Both the position numbers and the translations under genes were made by a program. From assembly GCA_036571765.1 (NCBI GenBank), contig BROE01000010.1, positions 12,142,034 through 12,206,033 of the forward strand: a stretch of 64,000 bases of DNA, read 5' to 3'. The stretch comes from Plecoglossus altivelis. Taxonomy: Eukaryota > Chordata > Actinopteri > Osmeriformes > Plecoglossidae. The notes under the pieces were generated by a model. That model was not told where the DNA came from, made no database searches, and saw only the letters and a program-made list of their open reading frames with translations. Below, one piece after another: positions 46,601 to 57,200 of the stretch (positions are counted from its first letter, which is position 1; each line of letters starts with the position of its first letter).

Positions 46601-47413
46601 GGTGCGCGCGAGAGCGCTCTGTCCTTTCAGGTGAGCCGGTGTATGAAGCCACGCATGGGTCGAGGTATCTGGACTGGTGACGACCTCTGGTGGCAGGAAG
46701 AGGTACTGCTCAGCCAGTGAGGAGGAGGCAGAGGGCCTTACCTTTGCGCTGTGCTCTGGTACTTCTGCCTGTTCAGAGAAAAGACGAGGGGTTAACACAC
46801 TGGTATACACAAACATACACGTTTTTTTTAAGTGAAAGAGAGAGGGACAAGGACAGAGAAATTGAGGGAACGTCGGTGTGGGCGAGAAATGGAGATCGAG
46901 AGAGCGTCAAGAGTGGAACCATCTGATCAGCATTGCAGCAGCTAGATTACCTTTAACATTAATAATACACCACACTTCACACGCACGCACACATACTCTT
47001 GTGCCACCTGAGACTTGCTGTGATGCTTGCGTGAGCTCAGCATTACAGCACAACTATCTGGAGAAGACCCTTTCGTTGGTTACATGAAGATTTGCCTGCA
47101 CACGCAAACAGGCTTGCATGCAAATACACACACACACACACACACACCTGTGACACCAACACCTGAGGCTTGCTTTGAAGCTTGTTTGAGCTCAGCATTA
47201 TATCATCACTATCTGGGGAGCAGACCCTAAGTCTGGGTACACAAAGACACGCGTGCAAACACATGCACATTTGCACACGCACTTGCACACACACTGCACG
47301 CTAAACACTTACATTCCCCGCAGCCGCAACAACATTCTTTCCTTCTGCTCCTTATTCTGACACCTCCCCCAATCAGGCTCCAGGACATCCGTGTCTGTGG
47401 CGACTGTCTCCAT
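41902..47413 (-). CDS. pde1a: Calcium/calmodulin-dependent 3',5'-cyclic nucleotide phosphodiesterase 1A
   Basis: Fifteen coding exons in transcript order: 47313-47413, 46742-46768, 45859-45972, 45598-45780, 45242-45308, 44998-45114, 44609-44749, 44100-44200, 43856-43731, 43551-43450, 43331-43211, 42969-42888, 42729-42630, 42522-42362 and 42230-41902. The total of 1872 bp gives 623 residues (human isoforms about 535-545). It hydrolyses cGMP and cAMP when activated by Ca2+/calmodulin. The regulatory part has RLRCLSQQLERG and SDIQTESVPSEVRDWLAST, near-identical to mammalian PDE1A. The catalytic domain has the PDE signature HNLAHAADVTHT (His228 as the likely general acid), AAAIHDFEHTGTTNNFH and HAADISHP metal ligands, and IGFIDFIVEPTF. 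PDE1C and PDE1B are the alternatives; synteny with ppp1r1c and nckap1 supports PDE1A. The last exon adds about 109 residues of acidic, unfamiliar tail. Confidence 0.95.
43150..43205. repeat. (TG)n microsatellite beside pde1a exon 11 donor
   Basis: A long TG run ending a few bases from the exon border at 43211. Similar runs are at 43655-43697, 43862-43918 and 44028-44090, each next to a pde1a exon. Confidence 0.9.
45320..45600. repeat. Degenerate 25-30 bp repeat in pde1a intron 4
   Basis: Repeated variants of TATCTGCCTACATATCCCAG and GGTACCT fill the intron between exons 45598-45780 and 45242-45308. The last copy overlaps the donor AGAG/GTACCC. Confidence 0.7.
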
Positions 47414-47891
47414 GGTGATGGCGGTCCTGGTGTGAGGTCTTGTTCAGGTGTGTCAGGCGGGGAGGGGTGGGGCCAGGTGGGGTAGGAGGGAGGAGCAACA
47501 AGGATGTCCTTGGGTCCAATACTCCATAGAGAATTGTCTTATCTGTTTGTCCACTTGGCTGCCTGCCTGCCGCGTGTCTGTCTCAGTTTCTCTTAAAACA
47601 CGCGCACTCTTCTCCTGTCCTCTCTCTCCGTCTTCGTTTAATCTTTTCCTAAATTCCTTCTGTCTCTTCCCCTCCTTTCCCTGCTTTCCTCCCTCTATCA
47701 CTCTCTCTCTCTCTCTCCCTGGCAGTCTCTGTTCAGGCTTTTATACCTCTCAGTTTCCTGACACGTGCTTGTGTACTTCGCCTGCCCACTCTACCATCTC
47801 ACATACAACCCTCGCATGACATACACGCTCGCTCGCTCGCTCGCTCTCTCACACACACACACCCCCACTCTCCTTCACTCCTTTCTCGCTC

Positions 47892-47936
<45 letters not shown>

Positions 47937-49390
47937 AACTCCCCCCTCTCTCAAACGCTCCTTCCTCTCCCTCGCTCTTTCATTCACCCCCCTCTCTCGC
48001 ACACCCCCTTACACTCCTCACTCTCTTGCTCAGTCAGAGAGGAAGCGGGAAAGGCTGGTGTCTGGGAGAGAGAGAGGGAGGAGGGTTTGGAGGAGGGTGG
48101 ATCCTCTCCTTTCCATATCATTCACTCAATCCAGACTCCCTCTCTCTCTCTGACACCCCCTCTCCCACTCTCTCTCTCTCAGACACCCCCCTCTCCCTCC
48201 CTCTTTCTCATACACCCCCGTTCCATTTCTCTCTTACTCCCTCTCTTGTGCACCTTCCCTCTCTTACTCTCTCACTCCTCGTGCTCCAAACCCAGGCTGT
48301 TTCGTTCCCCAGCCGACAGGCCTCTACGCTGACCCTCTCCTCTGCGCTGTAGCACAAGTGTGCTGCAGCCCTTTGCTCTCTTTGTTGCAGCATGTGTGAG
48401 TGAGCGCACACACGCATGTGTGTGTGTGTGTACATATGCGTGTGTAAGTGAGGGGTTCCAGTGAGTGGCACAGGTGTGTTCATTCTCCCTGAACAGAGAG
48501 CAGATGGTTGTGATCTCCAGAGGCTGTCCGCCTCTACTGCCCTAGCCCAGGAGACTGCAGACGAGCTGGGCTTGGACATCAGACACGCACCCCTGGCTCC
48601 TGGAGAGAAGCTCTGGGGGGGAAAAGTGCCATTGGTAACACATACACATACTGTAGCTCTCACTTTCTCACACGTTTGTCTGTGTGTGGGAGGACGGGGG
48701 CAAGCACACGCAAGCAAACACACTTTCTCTCTGACACTCACACACACTCTCACAGTGGAGCTGTATGATATTCTTACCCTGTGGTCCAGAGCAGAGCAGG
48801 AAAGAACACCATGAAGGTTCTGCCACACCATCCATCAGCTCCGTCTGCTCTACAGACATGACATGATGATGGGATGGTCTCCATGGCGACCCGCGACACC
48901 ATGGCCATGGTGTGAGAACATTGGGGGAGTGAGAGAACAGACACCTGCTGCAAGGTCTGGAGGACTAGTGGGATGGAGGGCTGGAGCGAGAGAGGCATGG
49001 AGGATGGAATAGCTCTACTTTGTGGAACGCTTCCAGAAAGTTCCAGCGCAGATATCAACACTGGAAGAGAGCGACAACGGAGCAGCGAGCTCCGGAGTGA
49101 ATCATCTGTCTGAGTTGGGGGTCGCGTGACATCATCAGCTGTAGTTTGCTCAGCTCTGCATTGTTCAGTCAGATAATACAGACTCATTATAGACCCCTAG
49201 AAAACAGGCTCACTCGCCGACGCTGCGTTTTGTGTGACACTGCTCTGTTTGACTGTGTGATTCATTTCCATTTCAAAAGCTGGAGAGTAAACAGCAGACC
49301 CCCCCCCCTCATGTAACCATCCACCTCAAACCGTCGCCGCCTTTCCTCATCAAGCTAACACACACACACAACCACAGCACAAAACAGTGA
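47414..49390. other. Spacer upstream of pde1a and downstream of nckap1
   Basis: No gene recognised; human DNAJC10 and FRZB would be expected in this interval. It has (CT)n tracts at about 47700-47725 and 47895-47935 and C/T-rich sequence to 48290. An open frame at 48461-48670 has mildly coding-like composition but no recognisable homology. The pde1a promoter should lie near 47420-47800. Confidence 0.4.
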
Positions 49391-50419
49391 TATTAGAATC
49401 CTAGTCTTTTATTCATGTTATGGAAGTTACAGTGGAATTCTCAAAAATTGAAAACATATAAAAAGTGGTTAAGGAAGAACAATTTATAAACATCCAATAA
49501 ATATGTCTGAATGTTTATACCAGAGCAGAAAAGAGGGGGGGGGGCAGGGGAGGAGCGGGCAGGGGATACAGGGAGGGGTTATGAGTTAGTTATAAAATTA
49601 TACTATGTTTTTGTACAAACACCAGGTGCTTCTGGCCACCAGGCCAGTCGGCCGGCCTGCATGTCTCTCCACCAACCAGTCTGTTACACCGCCAGGGAGG
49701 ATTTGGCAAATCATTCAGATCAAAACGAAAACTGTAAAAAACACACATGTTCACACTGAAGAAGATAGCACAGAAGAAGATACCCCACGAAATCTAAACC
49801 ACCTAAAAAAAGAAAAAGAAAAAAGAATCACTGGTTTTGTCGTTGCGGCTAGTGCCCGTCATGAGCGCAGCAGGATAGAGAGACACCCTCCCCCACCCCC
49901 TCCCTCCCTCCCCCCTCCAACTCCCCTCCCCCTCCAACTCCCCCCACCACACATCATCAACAACAGAATCTTTTATATCATCTCTACAATATGTTGAAAC
50001 ACCGATGCTTTTGTCAAAAATGGATGTTTTAGTGTTTAGTGTCACTAGGATTTTTGTCTTTTTAAATTTTTTTGTTTGTTCGTTTTTTTTCCTTCCTTTT
50101 CTTAAATCAACCAAAACATACAGTATAGGCGACTATGACCGTTTTCGGAACGACGGCGCGTTAATATGATGTCATCGCAATGGAGGATGGCTGCGGTGTC
50201 GACGGCGGCCAGCGGAGGGCGACGGCGTTCCCCCCTCCCCCCCGAGGTCTGGAGTGGCTCCCTGCAGGAGAGGAGCGTGGCTCTGGTCTGCTCTGACGAC
50301 TCAGAGGAGGAATGGAGAGGAGAAGGAGGCCACTGCAGACGGGTCGGATGGGGCCCCGTGCCCAGGACTGAGTCCCCTTCTTGGTGCTGGGAGGGGGGGG
50401 GGGGGGGGGGGGGGGGGGT
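49391..50419 (-). other. nckap1: nckap1 3' untranslated region
   Basis: AATAAA on the minus strand at 49408-49413 gives a 3' UTR of about 1 kb. Read in mRNA sense it opens with a tract of about 26 C residues (plus-strand G at 50393-50418) that starts two bases after the stop codon. A second C-poor, T-rich part lies near 50040-50105. Confidence 0.6.
50393..50418. repeat. Poly-G tract (poly-C in nckap1 mRNA)
   Basis: Twenty-six uninterrupted G on the plus strand, immediately 3' of the nckap1 stop codon in the transcript. Confidence 0.95.
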
Positions 50420-50550
50420 CTAGGCAGAGGCACTGATGCTCTGCTTGTACACGGCATGGTAGGCGTTCCTCAGGAGAACGTATGGGAAACACGACTCCAG
50501 CAGGTCCATGGTGAGGAATGGAGACTCCTGTACGATCTGGAACGTGCACG

Positions 50551-50581
<31 letters not shown>

Positions 50582-52092
50582 TTCAGCAAGCCTGTTGGCA
50601 GGTGGGTGTGTGTGATAATGTTGGGAGGAGAGAGGGAGGCTGCAGTACTGACCATGTCCAACAGGAGGTAGACAGACTCTCGGTTCCGTGTCGTCATCTT
50701 GTCTGTTTCCTGACCGATCTTCAACAGGCTGGAGGAGGCCAGCTACACACACACACACACACACACACACGGTTAACGCTGCTTGTCAGTATTGATTTAA
50801 GTTTGTGTGTGTGTGTGTGTGTGTGTGGTACATACAGCCAAGAACTCCTTGAGACGATCCTCAATGCTTCCCTTGTGGATAGTAAAGAGAGCAGCAGCGA
50901 TCTGGTTGATGGCCTTGGCCAGGCAGTGGATGTTGTTACAGTGGCCTGAGACAGACAAACACAGCCTTAACTCGCCATAAGAAATCAGAACCCAGCATTA
51001 GAACCTCAGGAGTGCATCTAGAGAACTTGCTAGACTGATTTCAGCGGCATGGCGGTTGCCATGGGTACCTTCGATAGCTGGGCTGTACTGGGACATGACG
51101 TTGCTGGCCAGCGTTGGCATGGAGACGGCCACAAACACCATCAGAAGACAGGCAATCTTGTACTCCTCCTCTGGACTGATGTTCTCTGCAACACACACAC
51201 AGATACACAGTTAATGACAGGCCAAGTGGGGAGGCGTTTGTGTAAAAGTGTGTGTGTGTGTCTCACCAGACTTCTGGGAGGACAGTGCCACCACCAGAGC
51301 GGGGTCGATCTCGCAGGGCAGACCGGCCGCAGATGACAGCTCATACACGTTCATGGCCACCTGCGCGCACACAGGAAGTGATGTCACACAGCTAAACACG
51401 CGCGCATGCGCAGGAACAGATGTGCAAGTGTGTTTAGATGTGTGTGTTTGTGTGTGTCCCACCTTCATGTCAGTCTCTCTGGGGATGTGGTCCTTGAAGT
51501 CCTCCACAGAACTGACCAGGAAGGGGATATGACAGGACAGCACCTGGGGAGGGAGAGAGGGAGGGAGTCAGACCACTGCTGCATCATGGGTAGAAGATGG
51601 GTCGGTTTGGGCTGGGCGGCGCATGAGGTTCTATCTGGATGGGCTTACGTCGCGGAGTGCTTCCTGGGCGAGGGAGCGGAAGGACAGGATGACGCCGATG
51701 ATGGTCATCCTCTTCAGAACACTGTCAACAGCTACAATGCAACGACCACATGGTCAGAGGTCAAGGTGGAGATGACAGACACATAATGACATGAGAGAGA
51801 GAAAGAGAGAGAGAGACAGTGAGAGAGACAGTGAGAGAGAGAGAGTGAGAGAGAGTGAGAAAGAGAGAGACAGAGAGAGACAGAGAGAGAGTGAGACAGA
51901 GAGAGAGTGAGACAGAGAGAGAGTGAGACAGAGAGAGTGAGACAGAGAGAGAGAGAGTGAGACAGAGAGAGAGAGAGAGAGACAGAGAGAGAGAGTGAGA
52001 CAGATGGAGAGTGAGACCGCGTGAGAGAGAGAGAGTGAGACAGAGAGAGACCGAGAGTGAGACAGAGAGAGAGACAGAGAGAGACAGAGAGT

Positions 52093-52142
<50 letters not shown>

Positions 52143-53971
52143 GAGAGAGAGTGAGTGAGTGAGACAGGGACAGCCCCTGATGGACTTACAGGAGAGCTTC
52201 TTGAAGAGAGCAGCCATTTGCTCTGGTTTGTCAAAGCTGGTCCTCATCTGAGTCAGCACCTCTACATTGTCGACCACCAGTTTCTACAGGGAGAGATACC
52301 GCTCAGCACATAACCTGGTGTACAGGAAGGGTTCATCTCTATGTGTGTGTGTTCTCACCTTGAGCTCTGCCACCTGGGAAGAGATGTGCCACATCAGACT
52401 CTCACTCAGGAACTTCATCCCATAGGGCCCCAGCAGCTCTGACAGGGAGCGCATCTCTGCAACACACACGCACGCACGCACGCACGCACACACCTCGGAT
52501 TAATATTACATTCCTGCTCAGGTAGGGTTATATGTGTGATAGGGTCATATTTGTGTGTATGCATGCTCACCAGAGATGTCAGAATACTCCTCTGCGTTGA
52601 AGGTGAGCTCGTTCTCCGTGGGGAGGTTGACAAAGGCCTTCATGGCTGGGAAGTAGGCGATGTGGCCATTACTGACCTGACGCAGCAGGGTCTCCAGGTA
52701 CCTGCGCGCGCACACACGCACACACACGTCATACAACTAATTGTGTGCTGTGTTTATGAATGCATATTTAAACGTGTGGCTCTGTGGACTGCATGCAAGC
52801 GTGTGTGTGTGTGAACGTGTGCACGCCCACCAGTTGGTGTAGAGGCTGGTGATGGTGGGTTCTCCGTGGCTGTCCAGGTGCTGCGTCTGCTGCAGCAGCA
52901 CGTTGTTGAACACGCGGGTGATGTCGATCTGCACGTAGTTCTCTATGGACTGCAGCACCGTCATGTAGGCCCGCACGCTTGTCAGCAGCTCCGACGGCTT
53001 GGCGATCTCCTGGGTGGCTTGGTTATACATGGTCATGCCCACGATGGACCTGGGGAAGGGGGCGGAGGGGGAATACCAGAGGGGTTAGAGCTATACTTCT
53101 TTCTTTCATTTTTACTTCTTCTTCGTAGTCAACTTTGTTCTAGTGTAAATCCAACAAGCAGACACTGGTGGTGTCTGAGAAGGACCCAGACAGTTCTTCA
53201 ATCACGTTATGAATGAACCATGGGGTGCAACAGAAATGCCTGGAACGTTACAGAATATTGTCCAGGGTGTGTGCGTGTGTGTGTGGGGGGGGTACGTACT
53301 TGGTGAAGCGTATCTCCAGGTGGGAGGTGAGATACTCGCGGGGGGTAAAGGTGTGCTCCCACACCACCATGTTGGGTACGTAGTTGATGGAAAAGCACAG
53401 CTCTGAGAGGGCGGTGTGCAGCTTGTCCAGACTGGAAAACACACACACACACACAATCAACCTGACTCTTATCACTGAAAAGGTTCTCTAGACAGCCTTA
53501 GTCGTGTAAACACAACCGCCCCCACCAGTTTCTCACAACCCTCACCTCCGCACGCACACTCCCCCTCTTCCTCCAAAACACACTCCCTCCCTCTCTCACC
53601 CCCTCCCCTACACACACATGCTCTCTCTCACCCCACCACACACAGTCCCCCCCCCCACTCTCACCCCTCCCTCCCCCCTGTCCTGCTCCTACTTGGTGAC
53701 TAGCAGTCTGTTCTTCCTCATGCTCTCCACCCCAGGCTTCTCTCTCTCCGGCTCGCCCTTCTTGCCCGTCTGCTTCTTAGACTTCTTGTTCACTGCCTGG
53801 CTGATGGTCTTCGCACAGTGCTTAGGCAGCAGCTGTGGACAGGGAAACTCTGGGTCAGCAATGCAGGCTATCATTGACTGTCATTGATTTTCATTTACAC
53901 TATCACTGACACTGGCAATTTGCCATTTGCCTAAAACTGTGTGCGCAGGTGTCTGAGGTTGTCATTGAGCC

Positions 53972-54018
<47 letters not shown>

Positions 54019-54243
54019 AGGGAGGAAGTGAGACAGAGAGGGGGAGAGTGTCTAACCTGGTCACTCAGTGTGCACTGCTCAGTGCAGATGTCAGTGATGA
54101 GGTTGCGTGCCTGTTTGGCCATCTCGTCCAGGAACATGTTGCAGAGAGACAGGCTGCGGTCTCCAATGTGATGCCGCTGGGGGCAAGCACACACACACAC
54201 AGGTAGTTAACTACTCAGGACCAGAGCATGGAGGTGGAGGGAG

Positions 54244-54282
<39 letters not shown>

Positions 54283-57200
54283 TGTGTCTCTGACACACAC
54301 ACACACACACACACTGAGACACGCAGTCTCACACGCACAGACAGTCACACACACGCACGCACGCGTGCGTGCGCCTCTGCGCGCGCAAAGACATACAGTT
54401 ACACACACAGTCACACTTGCACACATAGACAAGATGAGGATGAGGGTGAAGGAGGAAGATTGTTCCGAGTATATAAGTGTATGTATGTGTGTGAGTGTGG
54501 GTGTGTCCAGGCTGCGGTCCTTACCTCCTCTGGGCAGAGCTCGTGGGTGCAGCTCATGAAGTGTGTGCAGAGCAGAGGGAAGGAGATGGAGTGGCGTGAC
54601 TGAGAGGGCAGCTCCAGACACTGCTGGAACATCTTCTCAAATGCTCGGCTATAGAAGCTACCGGAGACAGGAGGAGCACATCACACGAGACCAACTACAC
54701 TTGACCTTCATTACAAGAATAGGGGTGAGGAAGGAGAGGGAGGGAGATGAAGGAGGTGGGAGTGAGGAGATGGGGAGGTGAGGTAGAGTCAGAGAGAGGT
54801 GGGAGTGAGGGTAGAGGTAGGGGTGGGAGTGAGGGTAGAGGTAGGGGTGAAGAGAGAAAGAGAGAGAGGTGGAGATAAGGAGAGAGAGAAAGGTGGGGTG
54901 AGGAGAGAGAGGTAGGGGTGAGGCGAAGAAACTGAGGGGTGAGTTGTGGGGAGAACGTGAGGAGGGCTGAATTGTACCAGAAGATGGAAAGGTCTGAGGT
55001 CTCCACCAGCATCTCCACCAGAGAGTCCACCATCTTGGTGTGGAAGATGATGGTGTTCATCATCTTGCCCAGCTCGCGGTGGTCCGCTATGCCCAGAGAT
55101 GCCTTCGATACACTGGTGTAGGCCTGGAAACACACCCTTACTTTAGCTTGGAATTTGAATCAAATATCCCAAAACAATCTAGTTAGCCTGGCCATTCTAG
55201 TTAGTTAACCTGGCCAGTCTAGTTGGTTAGCCTGGTTAGTCTAGTTAGTTAACCTGGCCAGTCTAGTTAGTTAACCTGGCCAGTCTAGCTAGTTTTACGT
55301 ACCTGCAGACGGAACCAGTCCAGCCTCATGCCTCGGAAGTCAAACACGTCTCCATCCTCCACTGTAACATGAGCACAAGTCTGCTGTAACCCCACTGTAA
55401 CATGGCAACATCAACACAGTAGCATGGCCAAACCCCCAGAGCGCTGTATCCACGGTTACCTTGTTTGACGCTGAGCGAGGTCATAGTGTTGACGAAGGAG
55501 GACATGATGATAGACTCATCCTCCGGACACACAGACAGGTTCTGCAGGTAAATGCATAAACGCGTGTCACCGAATCAAACGTCATGCGTGTGTGTATGCA
55601 TGCATGTAATGCGTGTGCGCGTGCGTCTGTGACTCTATATCTGCCATCCACCTGCACCAGCTCGTTGAGCACCACCGCATCGAAGCCGGACAGGTACTGG
55701 ACGTAGTATCGCTGCATCACCGGGCCGTACTTCCTCACATGAGCCCTGAGTTCCTCCATGTAGAAGATCAGCTCTGCTATGTGTCTGAGGACAGGAGAGG
55801 GGCAGGGAGGGTTAGCTCCAGGCTGTTCTGCGCTGGTATTCAGCGTATGTATAAGTGGCCAGTATGGCCGCCCCCTCCAAAAAACTCACTTGTCAATGAA
55901 GTCATCTGTGCTCTTTTTCTGGATGTTGTCGGCGTGCCGCAGCAGCCAGATGATCTCGTCGCGGGCAAACGACAGAGCCATGAACACAAACAGAGCCTGA
56001 GGACGAGGGGCGGAAAGAGAGATAGATATGAACACACTTGTGTGTGTGTGTGTCTGTATGTATGCATGTATGTATGAAAGACAGTGAGGGAGAGACAGTG
56101 AGAGAGAGAGAGAGAGAGCATGTGTGCGTATGTACATTTGTATGCATGCATGCGTGAGCGAGAGCATGTGTGTACCTTGGGGCCCAGCAGACCAGGCTGA
56201 TCAGCTAAGACAGTAGCCAGCTCCTTCAGAGCGGACCTCAGGAACTTACGCCTTTCTCTGTGCATTGAACCACTGAAACACACATACAAACACATACACA
56301 GTTAATGCTTCATAGAAAATCATACAAAATGTACTCATAACAAGACAGAAGAGGGGGCAGATGAGGGGGAACGTACGCGTGAGAGAGGGCCTGCTCCTTG
56401 CATTCTCTGATGTCATTGATACGTTTGTTGTAGCTGAAACACAGAAGAGGTAGTTCACACAAACTGACACACATGTGTATTCATACACTGGGTCTACAAG
56501 TTGGTGCGTATACTATGTCTTTATGTGTGTTCAGGTGTACATGTTGCCTCACCCGCGAATGTTTACAAACAAGTCCTCAGCAGCCTTGTGTATGTGGAAC
56601 ACCTCGTCCCTGAACAGACACAGGCAGGTGGAGCTCTGCAGGGCCAGCTTCCACAGGCTGAGGGCCGCCGCGTCGCTGCTCAGCACTGCGTGGCACAGGA
56701 TGAACCCAACTGTGGGGACACATTGCGTTAGCGCACACCCATCAACCAAATGGAAATGTTAGCATGATGCTAAACTGAATACTAAATTGCTAAATATTGC
56801 TACTGTGAAACTCTTGTTGGTAGGTGTGTGACAGTCTGAGTGCAGGTAATGGTGATAAGATGTTCACTTACACACGATCCATTTCTCCATGGCGTCCAGG
56901 GACAAATACTCACACGGCATCTGCAAGCAACAGCAACATCGATTACACTTCTACAACACTGGGTCTGATTGGCTGGTGCTCGGCGTAGACAGTGTCTAAT
57001 TGGGGCAGGGCCATATTACTGACCGTGTCTGATTGGGCAGGGTTCAGCATGGTGCTGGGAGCGCTGATGAGACTGAGCAGCTGAGCGTTCCTCCACTGGT
57101 CAGCCGACAGGTTCCTCCTAGGGTAGACCATCTGAAGAGACACCAGAGCCTCGGAGAGAGACTGGAGGGATAACAAGAGGAAAATGTAAGAACGACCAGC

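Noticed and set aside
48461..48814. Open plus-strand frame of 117 codons upstream of pde1a
   Set aside because: The first 60 or so residues have plausible composition, but I recognise no family. It runs into (CA)n repeat and has no splice partners. It could be a fossil of frzb or dnajc10, but nothing supports that.
48774..49187. Open minus-strand frame of 137 codons between pde1a and nckap1
   Set aside because: Low-complexity Ser/Leu/Pro composition, no domain, and it overlaps the other frame; likely chance.
51732..52277. Minus-strand frame of 181 codons rich in Ser-Leu
   Set aside because: Only its first about 30 residues (a real nckap1 exon) are coding; the rest reads through the (GA)n array in the intron.
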